From positions 1 to 64,000 of the forward strand of contig NZ_QLTA01000020.1 of NCBI RefSeq assembly GCF_003269065.1: a stretch of 64,000 nt of DNA. The letters are read 5' to 3'. The notes beneath the pieces are model-generated. The model had not been told where the DNA came from, searched no databases, and saw only the letters and a program-made list of their open reading frames with translations. Position numbers and translations under genes: made by a program. The DNA is from Paracidovorax anthurii (GTDB lineage: Bacteria > Pseudomonadota > Gammaproteobacteria > Burkholderiales > Burkholderiaceae_C). The stretch's first letter is position 1; each line of letters starts with the position of its first letter. This document shows, in pieces, positions 8,233 to 16,744 of the stretch.

Positions 8233-10056
8233 ATGAGCAAGTATGTCCTGGGCGTCTCCGCCTACTACCACGACAGCGCTGCCGCGCTGGTCCGGGATGG
8301 CCGCATCGTTGCGGCGGCGCAGGAGGAGCGCTTCACGCGCGTGCGGCACGATGCGGCCTTCCCGGCCCATGCGGTCCGCTACTGTCTGCAGGAGGCGGGC
8401 ATTTCCCTGGAGGAAGTGGATGAAATCGCCTATTACGAAGATCCCAAGGTCAAGTTCTCGCGGATGCTGGCCTCGTTCGCGGATGGAGGAATGGCGGGGC
8501 TCAACGCCTTCATGCGGGTGTTTCCCGAATGGATGCGCTGGAAACGCGACGCGCTCTCGCAGGTACGGCAGGAACTCGATGCCCTCGACCTGGGGTCCGT
8601 GGGCCCGCTGACGGCATCGCCCCACCATCGTTCGCACGCGGCCAGCGCGTTCTATCCCTCGCCGTACCCTCATGCTGCGGTGCTCTGCATCGACGGCGTG
8701 GGGGAATGGCAGACCACATCGATCTGGCACGGCCGGGACCGGTCGCTGGAGCTCGTCAACTCCATCTCGTATCCGCATTCCCTGGGGCTTCTCTACTCCG
8801 CCTTCACCTACTACTGCGGCTTCAAGGTCGACTCCGGCGAATACAAGCTCATGGGCCTCGCGCCCTACGGCCAACCCATTTATGCCGGGCTGATCCGCGA
8901 CCATCTGATCGACCTGAAGGCCGATGGCTCGTTCTCGCTCAACCTGCGCTACTTCGAATTCCTGCGTGGCCAGCGCATGGTGGGCCATGCCTTCGAGGAA
9001 CTGTTCGGCATGCCGGTGCGCGACCCGGAAGCACCGCTCGAACAGAGGCACTGCGACCTCGCGGCGTCCGTGCAGAAGATCACCGAAGAGGCCGTGCTCC
9101 GGCTGGCGCGCGCCGCAGCCCGCCACACGGGAGAGCGCAGGCTGTGCCTGGCCGGCGGCGTGGCCCTGAACTGCGTGGCCAACGGCGTGCTGAGCCGCAG
9201 CGGGTTGTTCGATTCACTGTGGATCCAGCCCGCCGCCGGCGACGCTGGCGGCGCGCTGGGTGCCGCGCTCGACGTCGCCGTCCGCACCTCCGGGCGGCCC
9301 CACCTGGCCCAGGGCACCGACGCCATGCACGGAGCGCTCCTCGGCCCGGAGTTCTCCCCCGAGACCATCGGCCGCTATCTGCAAGACCAGGGCTACCCCT
9401 TCGAAAAGCTGGAGGGCGATGCGCTCCACGACGCGGTTGCCCGGGAACTGGCCGCCGGTGCCGTGGTCGGCTGGTTCCAGGGGCGCATGGAGTTCGGGCC
9501 GCGCGCGCTCGGCGCGCGCTCCATCATCGGAGATCCACGCAACGCACAGATGCAGCGCACGATGAACCTGAAGATCAAGTTCCGCGAGTCGTTCCGCCCG
9601 TTCGCGCCCGCCGTGCTGCAGGAAGACGCCGCCACGTACTTCGAAATCGACCAGGAGAGCCCGTACATGCTCCTGGTGGCGCCTGTCTCGCAGCAGATAC
9701 GCACCGCAGGAGCATCCGACGGAGGCCTGGGCTCCATCAACGAAGTGCGTTCCCAGTTGCCGGCGGTCACGCACGTGGATTTTTCCGCACGCGTGCAGAC
9801 GGTCACCGATGATGCCAACCCGGTCTTCGCGCGGCTGCTGCGCAGCTTCAAGAAGCGCACGGGTTGCCCCGTGCTGGTGAACACCTCATTCAACGTACGC
9901 GGCGAGCCCATCGTCTGTACGCCCGCGCAGGCCTATGCCTGCTTCATGCGCACCGCCATCGATATCCTGGTGCTCGGCCCCTATCTGCTGCGCCGCGGCG
10001 AGCAGCCCGAGTTCATCGAGGAAGCCGACTGGCGAGAAGCCATTCCGCTGGACTGA
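8233..10056 (+). CDS. O-carbamoyltransferase, NodU/TobZ/CmcH family
   Basis: A 607-residue enzyme that transfers a carbamoyl group from carbamoyl phosphate, via carbamoyl-adenylate, to a hydroxyl of a sugar or natural product. The N-terminal Kae1-like domain starts at GVSAYYHDSAAAL and carries the metal-binding HHRSHAAS at residues 131-138. The nucleotide loops include LAGGVALNCVANG (307-319) and PAAGDAGGALG. The C-terminal domain has FGPRALGARS (421-430) and NTSFNVRGEP. Length and motifs match intact family members. It starts immediately at the stop of the haem-oxygenase-like gene, so the two are probably translationally linked. The acceptor is unknown; relatives act on Nod factor, tobramycin, cephamycin and saxitoxin precursors. 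Confidence 0.9.
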   Translation: MSKYVLGVSAYYHDSAAALVRDGRIVAAAQEERFTRVRHDAAFPAHAVRYCLQEAGISLEEVDEIAYYEDPKVKFSRMLASFADGGMAGLNAFMRVFPEWMRWKRDALSQVRQELDALDLGSVGPLTASPHHRSHAASAFYPSPYPHAAVLCIDGVGEWQTTSIWHGRDRSLELVNSISYPHSLGLLYSAFTYYCGFKVDSGEYKLMGLAPYGQPIYAGLIRDHLIDLKADGSFSLNLRYFEFLRGQRMVGHAFEELFGMPVRDPEAPLEQRHCDLAASVQKITEEAVLRLARAAARHTGERRLCLAGGVALNCVANGVLSRSGLFDSLWIQPAAGDAGGALGAALDVAVRTSGRPHLAQGTDAMHGALLGPEFSPETIGRYLQDQGYPFEKLEGDALHDAVARELAAGAVVGWFQGRMEFGPRALGARSIIGDPRNAQMQRTMNLKIKFRESFRPFAPAVLQEDAATYFEIDQESPYMLLVAPVSQQIRTAGASDGGLGSINEVRSQLPAVTHVDFSARVQTVTDDANPVFARLLRSFKKRTGCPVLVNTSFNVRGEPIVCTPAQAYACFMRTAIDILVLGPYLLRRGEQPEFIEEADWREAIPLD

Positions 10057-10073
10057 GAAAGCACCGCTCCATC

Positions 10074-10229
10074 ATGCCCCTGAAGATATACGCCCTCATC
10101 GTTTTCATTTTCGTGCTGTGGCCGCTGGGCTGGGTACGGAGGACCACCGGTCGGTCTCCCTTCGTCGCGCGCCGGGACCCCCAGTCGGCCTGGGACCAGA
10201 GCTTCGGCCCGGACTCCCGCGGTCGATGA
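10074..10229 (+). CDS. Small single-span membrane protein (51 aa)
   Basis: A 51-residue frame begins 17 nt after the carbamoyltransferase stop. One hydrophobic span covers residues 3-20 (LKIYALIVFIFVLWPLG), followed by a basic patch and a polar tail ending in SFGPDSRGR. Small membrane proteins next to carbamoyltransferases (SxtJ/SxtK in the saxitoxin locus, DUF5989 elsewhere) are an established pattern, and this protein holds the equivalent position. I could not recognise a sequence family. It might tether the carbamoyltransferase or its substrate to the membrane. The Shine-Dalgarno signal (GAGAAAG, 15 nt upstream) is weakly placed, so translation may depend on the gene before it. Confidence 0.55.
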   Translation: MPLKIYALIVFIFVLWPLGWVRRTTGRSPFVARRDPQSAWDQSFGPDSRGR

Positions 10230-10277
10230 CCTCCTTCCCGGCCCCATCCCCCCGTTTCACATCTCTGTCTAGCCTCC

Positions 10278-11516
10278 ATGGAACAACAACAAGGCCTCAC
10301 CACCCGCATCGTCCACGCAGACCGGCATTTCGGCGTGGAACACAGCGCCATCCGGAAGCCCATCCACACCTCCGTTCAGTACGGCTTTGACCGTGTGGAA
10401 GACCTGATCGGCGTCTTCCAGGGCACGGTGAAGAATGCCTTCAATTACGCGCGCACCGGAACACCGACCACGGCAGCGCTCGAATCCAAGCTGACCCGGC
10501 TGGAGCAAGGTTTCGGCTCGATCTGTTTCGCCTCGGGCATGGGCGCCATCGCAGCCGTTTTTCTGACCCTGCTGCGGGCCGGCGACCACCTGGTATCCAG
10601 CCGCTATGTCTTCGCGGGCACGAACAGCCTGTTCGGCACCCTGCGCGACCTGGGGGTTGCCGTCACGACGGTGGACAGTTGCGCGGCCGCCAACGTGGAA
10701 GCCGCGCTGCAGCCCACCACGCGCATGGTGTTCGTGGAAACCATCGCCAACCCCGGCACGGAGGTTCCCGATCTGCAGGCCATCGGGGAGCTGTGCCGCC
10801 GGCGCGGACTGCTGCTGGTGGTGGACAACACCATCACCTCGCCAGCGCTTTTTCTCCCGCGCAGTATCGGAGCGGGTCTGTCGATCAACTCGCTGAGCAA
10901 GACCATCGGCGGCCATGGCGCGGCCTTGGGCGGCGTCGTGACCGATACCGGCGAGTTCAACTGGGAAACCTATCCGAACATCGCGCAGGACTACCGGCGC
11001 GGCGACCCCCGCCAGTGGGGCCTGCAGCAGATGCGCAAGAAGGCGCTGCGGGACATGGGGGCCTCGATGTCCTCGGAGGCTGCGCACCAGATCGGCATCG
11101 GTGCCGAGACTCTGGCGCTGCGGGTGTCCCAGACCAGCGCCACGGCCTTGACCCTGGCGCGCTATCTGCAGGCCCACCCCGCCGTCAAATGCGTCAAATA
11201 CCCCTGGCTGGAAGACCATCCGCAGCACGCCATCGCCAAGCGCCATTTCAGCGCGGGCTCCTGGCTCCTGTCCTTCGAGCTGCACGACCTGGACGCCATG
11301 CTGCCGGCGCTGAACCGGCTGCAGGTGATCACGCGGGCCACGGGCATGGGAGACACGCGCACGCTGGTCATCCCGGTGGCGCCCACGATCTACTGGGAAG
11401 CCGGCCCCGAGGTGCGGGCCTCCATGAACATCGGCGAAGGCCTGGTGCGCATGTCGGTCGGACTGGAGGAGCCGCAGGATCTTCTGGCCGATTTCGAGCA
11501 GGCACTACCCCGCTGA
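10278..11516 (+). CDS. Cys/Met metabolism PLP-dependent enzyme (cystathionine gamma-synthase family)
   Basis: A 412-residue fold-type I PLP enzyme of the cystathionine gamma-synthase/O-acetylhomoserine sulfhydrylase family. It shows the phosphate-binding FASGMGAIAA, the aspartate in VVDNTITSPAL and the Schiff-base lysine in SINSLSKTIGG. The C-terminal substrate-binding segment includes RMSVGLEEPQDLLADF. Family members catalyse gamma-replacement or elimination on homoserine esters or cystathionine; the sequence alone does not say which. It starts 48 nt after the small membrane ORF on the same strand. It could belong to the tailoring locus or be an ordinary housekeeping neighbour; I lean to housekeeping. 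Confidence 0.85.
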   Translation: MEQQQGLTTRIVHADRHFGVEHSAIRKPIHTSVQYGFDRVEDLIGVFQGTVKNAFNYARTGTPTTAALESKLTRLEQGFGSICFASGMGAIAAVFLTLLRAGDHLVSSRYVFAGTNSLFGTLRDLGVAVTTVDSCAAANVEAALQPTTRMVFVETIANPGTEVPDLQAIGELCRRRGLLLVVDNTITSPALFLPRSIGAGLSINSLSKTIGGHGAALGGVVTDTGEFNWETYPNIAQDYRRGDPRQWGLQQMRKKALRDMGASMSSEAAHQIGIGAETLALRVSQTSATALTLARYLQAHPAVKCVKYPWLEDHPQHAIAKRHFSAGSWLLSFELHDLDAMLPALNRLQVITRATGMGDTRTLVIPVAPTIYWEAGPEVRASMNIGEGLVRMSVGLEEPQDLLADFEQALPR

Positions 11517-11579
11517 CGGGCAGCGGCCGGGGACAATTCCACCCAGTGGCGGGAAGCCGAAAAGCGCCGGAGCATTGCT

Positions 11580-13412
11580 CTACGCGTCCCGCGCGTCTGC
11601 GCTTTGCTGAAGCGCCCACATGCCGGCATAGCGGCCGCCCATCGCCAGCAACTGCGCGTGGGTGCCGCGCTCGACGATCCGGCCCGCATCCATGACCAGG
11701 ATTTCGTGCGCATCCACCACGGTGGACAGGCGGTGCGCTATCACGAGCGCCGTCTTGTTGCGCGCGATGCCTTTCAGCTCGGCCTGGATGGCGCGCTCAT
11801 TCGCCGAGTCGAGTGCCGAGGTGGCCTCATCGAAAACCAGGATGGGCGGATTCTTGAGCAGGGCGCGCGCAATGGCCACACGCTGCTTTTCCCCGCCCGA
11901 GAGCTTCAGGCCGCGCTCTCCCACCTGCGTGGCGTAGCCCTGGGGGCTGCTGGCGATGAAATCGTGGATGCGCGCAGCCTGCGCCGCCGCTTCCACCTCG
12001 TCCTGCCCGGCCCCGGGCCGGCCATAGGCGATGTTGTAGGCCATGGTGTCGTTGAACAGCACCGTGTCCTGCGGCACGATGGCGATGGCTTTGCGAACGC
12101 TGTCCTGCGTGACGTCGCGCAGGTCTTGCCCCCCGATGGTGATGCGCCCCCGCTGCACGTCGTAGAAGCGGAACAGCAGCCGCGCCAGCGTGGACTTTCC
12201 GGAGCCCGATGCGCCCACGATGGCCACGGTCTTTCCGGCGGGGATTTCGAAGTCCACCCCATGCAGAACCGGACGGGCAGGCTCGTAGGCAAAGTGCACG
12301 TCCTCGAACCGCACGGCGGGCGGCAGCTCGCGCAGGGCCAGCGCAGGCGCCTGCGGGGCGTCGCGCACTTCGCGCTCGCGGTCCATCAGCGCGAACATCC
12401 GGTCCAGGTCCGTCAGGCTCTGCTTGATCTCGCGGTAGATCACGCCGAGGAAATTGAGCGGGATATAGAGCTGGATCATGAAGGCATTGACCATGACCAG
12501 ATCGCCCAGCGTCATGCGCCCATCGGCCACGCCCTGCGCCGCACGCCACAGCATGGCCACCAGGGCCGTGGCGATGATGAGTTGCTGCCCCGCATTCAGC
12601 AGCGACAGGGATGTCTGGCTTTTCACGCGGGCGTGGCGCAGGCGCTCCAGGCTCTCGCCGTAGCGCCGGGCCTCGAAGGCTTCATTGTTGAAGTACTTGA
12701 CGGTCTCGTAGTTGAGCAATGAATCCACCGCCCGGGTGTGGGCGGCGGAATCGAAGGCGTTGGCTTCGCGGCGGAAGTGCGTGCGCCACTCCGTCAGCAG
12801 GACCGTGAAAAGAATGTAGAGCGCCAGGGCGGCCAGGGTGATCCAGGCGAAGCCCATGTCGAAGCGCGTGCCCAGGACGCCCAGCACGAGGAACACTTCG
12901 ACCAGCGTCGCGCCGATGTTGAACAACGTGAACGAGATCAACGACTCGATGCCGCGCACGCCGCGTTCGATGTCGCGCGTCATGCCCCCGGTCTGCCGCT
13001 CCAGGTGGAAGCGCAGACTCAGCGCATGCAGGTGCTCGAACGTCTGCAGGGCGATCCGGCGCGCGGCGCCCTGCGTCGCCTTGGCGAAGACGAGCTCCCG
13101 CAGTTCCGTGAATACCGAGGTGCACAGGCGCAACAGGCCATAGGCCGCCAGCAGCGCGACGGGCACCACGATGGCGGTGGATGCATGGCCGGGCGGGAGC
13201 GCCATGGAATCGACGATGCGCTTGAGCAGCAGCGGCACCCCGACATTGGACAGCTTGGCGACCACCACGAAGGCCAGGGCCGCGAAGACCCGCCAGCGGT
13301 AGTGCAGAAGATAGGGGATGAGACGGCCCAGCGCGGCCCTGTCGCCGCGCGCACTGGCGGCATTTCCGGCGGGATTCGGTGCAATGGAGGGGACATCGCC
13401 GTGGGGGCGCAT
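11580..13412 (-). CDS. Atm1-like ABC exporter (fused membrane and ATPase domains)
   Basis: A 610-residue half-transporter with a six-helix membrane domain (residues ~35-320) and a C-terminal ATPase. Walker A is GASGSGKST, the signature is LSGGEKQR, Walker B is ILVFDEATSALD and the switch histidine is in IAHRLST. The segment LLNYETVKYFNNE is diagnostic of the Atm1/HMT1 group, which exports glutathione-bound or sulfur species and heavy-metal conjugates. It acts as a homodimer in the inner membrane. It is convergent with the PLP gene and divergent from the thioesterase gene, with only 41 bp between the starts. Substrate assignment is from the group, not the locus. Confidence 0.85.
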   Translation of the reverse strand: MRPHGDVPSIAPNPAGNAASARGDRAALGRLIPYLLHYRWRVFAALAFVVVAKLSNVGVPLLLKRIVDSMALPPGHASTAIVVPVALLAAYGLLRLCTSVFTELRELVFAKATQGAARRIALQTFEHLHALSLRFHLERQTGGMTRDIERGVRGIESLISFTLFNIGATLVEVFLVLGVLGTRFDMGFAWITLAALALYILFTVLLTEWRTHFRREANAFDSAAHTRAVDSLLNYETVKYFNNEAFEARRYGESLERLRHARVKSQTSLSLLNAGQQLIIATALVAMLWRAAQGVADGRMTLGDLVMVNAFMIQLYIPLNFLGVIYREIKQSLTDLDRMFALMDREREVRDAPQAPALALRELPPAVRFEDVHFAYEPARPVLHGVDFEIPAGKTVAIVGASGSGKSTLARLLFRFYDVQRGRITIGGQDLRDVTQDSVRKAIAIVPQDTVLFNDTMAYNIAYGRPGAGQDEVEAAAQAARIHDFIASSPQGYATQVGERGLKLSGGEKQRVAIARALLKNPPILVFDEATSALDSANERAIQAELKGIARNKTALVIAHRLSTVVDAHEILVMDAGRIVERGTHAQLLAMGGRYAGMWALQQSADARDA

Positions 13413-13453
13413 GGGGGAGAATCCCGGTCGTTGTTCTTACCGAGATTGTGCCA

Positions 13454-13918
13454 ATGACCTCCGCTCACGCCGCCCAAAACGCATTGCCCGACGACAAGGA
13501 ACTGGTCCTGAAGGTGATTCCGATGCCGGCGGACTGCAATGCCAACGGCGACATCTTCGGGGGGTGGGTGATGGCCCAGGTGGATCTGGCGGGCTCGGTC
13601 CTGCCCGCACGCCATGTCCAGGGGCGCATGGCCACCGTGGCGGTGAACGAATTCGTCTTCAAGCAACCCGTGCGGGTGGGAGACATCCTGTCGTTCTTCT
13701 CCACCATCGCCCGCATCGGGCGCACCTCCGTGACCGTGGAAGTGGAGGTTTACGCTGAACGCTTCGCGGCCCAGGGCCGGTATGTGAAGGTGACGGAAGC
13801 GCGGCTGACCTATGTGGCGATCGATGCCTCGGGCCGCCCCCGGCCCATACCGCGCCCCACCGAAGCGCTCCTGCAGGACGCCTCGTCTGCGGCAGCAAGC
13901 AGCAGCGCAGCCTCCTGA
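13454..13918 (+). CDS. Acyl-CoA thioesterase, YciA-like hot-dog fold
   Basis: A 154-residue single hot-dog domain protein. The segment NANGDIFGGWVMAQVDLAG (residues ~31-49) contains the catalytic-region aspartate and helix of YciA-type acyl-CoA thioesterases, which act as hexamers on short to long acyl-CoAs. The tail is Ala/Ser rich. The start at ATG 13454 (MTSAHAAQ) fits the family length; the longer upstream frame overlaps the divergent ABC gene. It probably balances CoA pools and is not part of the beta-oxidation operon further right. Confidence 0.85.
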   Translation: MTSAHAAQNALPDDKELVLKVIPMPADCNANGDIFGGWVMAQVDLAGSVLPARHVQGRMATVAVNEFVFKQPVRVGDILSFFSTIARIGRTSVTVEVEVYAERFAAQGRYVKVTEARLTYVAIDASGRPRPIPRPTEALLQDASSAAASSSAAS

Positions 13919-13922
13919 CACC

Positions 13923-13977
13923 GCAGACAGGGCTGGGCCCCTGCAGGGCCCGGGGCAAATCGCTCTGCCCCGTCTGC
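13923..13977. terminator. Possible bidirectional 3' stem-loop between convergent genes
   Basis: Outer arms GCAGAC (13923-13928) and GTCTGC (13972-13977) enclose smaller GC-rich hairpins in the 61-bp gap between the thioesterase stop and the bactofilin stop. There is only a short T run. The position between convergent genes suits a shared terminator. Confidence 0.3.
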
Positions 13978-13979
13978 TT

Positions 13980-14555
13980 TCAAGCCGCCAGGGGCTGGGC
14001 CTCGCTGCGCGACAGGTTGGCGGCACTGTGCGAACGGGCCGCTCCCGTGGTGCCGGACTCGATTTCGCCCGCCAGTTGGCCGCCTTCTTCGATCACCACC
14101 TTGCCGTAGCGGATCTTGCCGTTGACCTTGCCGGTGCTGTAGATCACCAGCTTCTGCCGCACCGTCAGCGTGCCGTCGAACTCGCCATGGATCTCCGCGA
14201 TGTCGATCTCCGCAGAGCCCCGGAAAGCCCCCTGCTCGGCGATCTGGATGACACGGGAATCCATGGTGGCCTCCACGGTGCCTTCGACCACCAGCGTGTC
14301 GCAGTCGGTGATCTCCACGCCCTTGAGTTTGATGTTCGGCCCCACGGTGAGCTTGCTGCCCACGCCGTCGGCGACCGCATTCGCCGTAGCGGCACCGGCC
14401 GTGGCCACGGGCTTGCTGCTGCCCAGGGGACTTGCTGCGGTGGTGCTGGAAGCGTTCCCCGCACCCGCCGAGCCTCCACCGAGCACCGAGGCGGGCTGGC
14501 GAGGCTGGAAGGATTCGGTTTCACGCTTGCCAAAGAAGGGGTTTTGCACGGCCAT
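13980..14555 (-). CDS. Bactofilin family protein
   Basis: A 191-residue cytoskeletal protein. The central domain (residues ~75-175) shows the repeated short beta-strand pattern of bactofilins (LKGVEITDCDTLVVEG, AEIDIAEIHGEFDGTL, GKVNGKIRYGKVVIEEG), flanked by low-complexity Ala/Ser/Gly tails. Bactofilins form membrane-bound filaments that place cell-wall or surface machines. ATG at 14555 is favoured by AAGGAG 5 nt upstream; MAVQNPFFGK is the resulting N-terminus, with aromatic residues that could give membrane attachment. It has no operon partner nearby. Confidence 0.85.
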   Translation of the reverse strand: MAVQNPFFGKRETESFQPRQPASVLGGGSAGAGNASSTTAASPLGSSKPVATAGAATANAVADGVGSKLTVGPNIKLKGVEITDCDTLVVEGTVEATMDSRVIQIAEQGAFRGSAEIDIAEIHGEFDGTLTVRQKLVIYSTGKVNGKIRYGKVVIEEGGQLAGEIESGTTGAARSHSAANLSRSEAQPLAA

Positions 14556-14724
14556 CAGTTCTCCTTGGAAAAAGTTCATTGATGCTAGAAGCCGTGCGGC
14601 GGCAAAACTCCGCGCGTTACGCAAGAACGGTAACGAAACCCTTCTCTCGTTGCATGCGCTTGCATGGATTGCAGCGTCATACAGCCTCGCCGCGCGGGCA
14701 GGCCCGTGCCGGGGCCGATCGCCG

Positions 14725-15726
14725 TCAGGGCCGGAAGCCGGAGCGCCGGACCACGGGCGCCCACTGGGCACGGTAGGCCGCCAGCATCTTGACCGTCTGC
14801 TCGCGCGTACTCACCACGGGCACCATGTCGGCCGTCACGAAGCGGGCCTGCAGCTCCTTGTCGGCCATGGCCTGGGTGGTCGCTTCCGCGATTTGGCGCA
14901 CACGTGCCACCGGCAGCCACGCCGGTGCATAGAGGACGTTCCAGGCCAGCGCGGAGAGCGGCAACCCGGCTTCCTTGAACGTGGGCACCGCGGGCAGGCG
15001 GGGGGAGCGCTGATCGTCCGAGATGGCCAGGATGCGCAGCTTGCCCGCCTTGTGGAGGGGCTCCAGGGTTTCAAGGGTGTCGATGGCCAGGGGCACGTGC
15101 CCGCCCATGAGGTCGTTGAGCAGGGGCGCCGATCCGCGGTAGCCCACGACGGGCAGCTTGAGGCCGAGCTGCTCGGCCAGCATCAGCGCGAAGAAATGGG
15201 GCAGGCTGCCCGTGGCCGGAACGCCCGCGGCCAGCTTGTCCTGGTTCGCGACCATCCAGGCATGCAGGTGCGCGAACTCCTTGACCGGCACGCCCGAGGA
15301 CACCGCCACGCCGAAGGCGTAGCGCGTGATCTCGGAGAGCGCCACATAGTCCTTGTCGGGGTCATAGCCGCCTTCCGAGAAAACGAGGGGCGCGACCAGC
15401 ATCACGGCCGGATTGGCCAGCATCACGACGTTCTGCCCGGGGCCCTCGCGGTGCACCTGCTGCGCGGCCAGCCGGCCGCCCGCGCCGACGCGGTTGTCCA
15501 CGATCACCGGCACGCCCAGCCGGGGCCCGAGGGCCTCGGCCAGCAACCGGGCCGCCCGGTCGGAGGAGCCACCCGCCGGGTACGGCACCACGATGCGCAA
15601 CGGGCCGCCATCGAGCGGCGACGTCGAGGCCCGGGCGGTCAGGGCGAAGGCCCCGGCGCTGGCCAGCGACCATTGCAGCCACATCCTGCGGCGAAGGGAG
15701 GAAGCGGGGAAGGAGGTACGGGTCAT
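14725..15726 (-). CDS. Bug-family periplasmic solute-binding receptor
   Basis: A 333-residue protein of the Bug/TctC family, very numerous in Comamonadaceae and Burkholderiales. These receptors bind carboxylates for tripartite tricarboxylate transporters or act in sensing. The mature domain begins near LRIVVPYPAGGSSDRAAR (residues ~42-59), with DNRVGAGGRLAAQ and PVVGYRGSAPLL as later landmarks. The N-terminus has a basic RRR followed by a hydrophobic stretch ending ALTARAS, consistent with export. ATG 15726 gives a sensible signal peptide. No transporter subunits are adjacent, so it is an orphan receptor. Confidence 0.85.
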   Translation of the reverse strand: MTRTSFPASSLRRRMWLQWSLASAGAFALTARASTSPLDGGPLRIVVPYPAGGSSDRAARLLAEALGPRLGVPVIVDNRVGAGGRLAAQQVHREGPGQNVVMLANPAVMLVAPLVFSEGGYDPDKDYVALSEITRYAFGVAVSSGVPVKEFAHLHAWMVANQDKLAAGVPATGSLPHFFALMLAEQLGLKLPVVGYRGSAPLLNDLMGGHVPLAIDTLETLEPLHKAGKLRILAISDDQRSPRLPAVPTFKEAGLPLSALAWNVLYAPAWLPVARVRQIAEATTQAMADKELQARFVTADMVPVVSTREQTVKMLAAYRAQWAPVVRRSGFRP

Positions 15727-15895
15727 GGCGGCAGGACTCGGCAATGGGACTGTGGCGACTACTGTAGCGCCCACCGGCCCTGCTTGGCACGTAGCGTTAT
15801 TCCCGAGTGCCCCCCTGCATCTACCGCAGGTTCGTTCGCGTATTCCGCGATCCGGTCGCGCGCGCCGACCCCGGGGCGACCGTCCTGCCCGGGTT

Positions 15896-16669
15896 TCAGC
15901 GCGCGCTGAAATCAGGGCGGCGCTTCTCCATGAACGCGGCGAAAGCCTCCCGGGCGGCGGGCTCCTGGAGCATGCGGCCGAAGCTGGCGCCCTCTTCCGC
16001 CATGCGCTCGAGCACCGCGGCGGTCTGGTCCTTATTCATGAGGCGCTTGATCTCGATGAGGGACGGCAGCGGCTTGGCCGCGAGCTTGCGGGCCTGGGTC
16101 TGGGCCACCATGTTGCACTCCGTGGGAGGCACGACGCGGTTGACCAGCCCCACTTCGAGCGCGGCCTCGGCCATGAAGGGCTCGCCCAGCAGCAGCGCCT
16201 CGGCCGCGCGGTGGTAGCCCATCATGCGCGGCACGAGCAGGCTGGACGCCGCCTCGGGGCACAGTCCCAGGTTGACGAAGGGCATGGAGAAGGCCGCGTT
16301 GTCGCCTGCATAGACCAGGTCGCAGTGGAACAGCAGGGTGGTGCCGATGCCCACGGCGGGGCCGCACACGGCCGCGACGACCGGCTTGGGGAAGGTCGCG
16401 ATGCCGCGCAGGAAGCGGAACACGGGCGAATCCTGCGTGGACGGCGGGTTGTTCAGGAAATCCCCGATGTCGTTGCCGGCGCTGAAGATCGCCACGTCGC
16501 CCTGGAGCACCACCACGCGCACGGCGGCATCCTGCGCCGCGGCCTTGAAGGCGTCCGCCAGCGCCGCGTACATGGCGCGGGTGATGGAGTTCTTCTTTTC
16601 CACGCGGTTGAAGGTGATGGTCATCACGCCGGATTCGGCGTGCACGAGGATGTCCTGGGATTCGGTCAT
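15896..16669 (-). CDS. Enoyl-CoA hydratase/isomerase family protein
   Basis: A 257-residue crotonase-fold enzyme. The CoA/oxyanion region FSAGNDIGDFLNN (near residue 62) and PVVAAVCGPAVGIGTTLLFHCD (in part, near residue 96) are characteristic. The ENLG-type catalytic segment is replaced by FVNLGLCPEAASS, placing one acidic residue in the usual site, as in isomerase-like members. The C-terminal RRPDFSAR tail is common in this subgroup. ATG 16669 is preceded by a good purine-rich stretch. It is the last gene of the minus-strand fatty-acid operon, 75 nt after the thioesterase. Hydratase versus isomerase function is not decided by sequence. Confidence 0.85.
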   Translation of the reverse strand: MTESQDILVHAESGVMTITFNRVEKKNSITRAMYAALADAFKAAAQDAAVRVVVLQGDVAIFSAGNDIGDFLNNPPSTQDSPVFRFLRGIATFPKPVVAAVCGPAVGIGTTLLFHCDLVYAGDNAAFSMPFVNLGLCPEAASSLLVPRMMGYHRAAEALLLGEPFMAEAALEVGLVNRVVPPTECNMVAQTQARKLAAKPLPSLIEIKRLMNKDQTAAVLERMAEEGASFGRMLQEPAAREAFAAFMEKRRPDFSAR

Positions 16670-16744
16670 GGGAAGGCTCCTGCGGGGCGGGAACAAAGAA
16701 AAAGAGGAATGGGGCCTGAATAGAGCACGGGAGCACTGCCCCGT

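Noticed and set aside
6265..9126. 953-codon minus-strand frame
   Set aside because: Antisense shadow of the haem-oxygenase-like and carbamoyltransferase genes, both of which carry clear motifs on the plus strand.
10278..11516. PLP enzyme as a certain member of the tailoring locus
   Set aside because: The 48-nt gap and strand fit, but this enzyme type is a common housekeeping gene, so it was left out of the proposed locus core.
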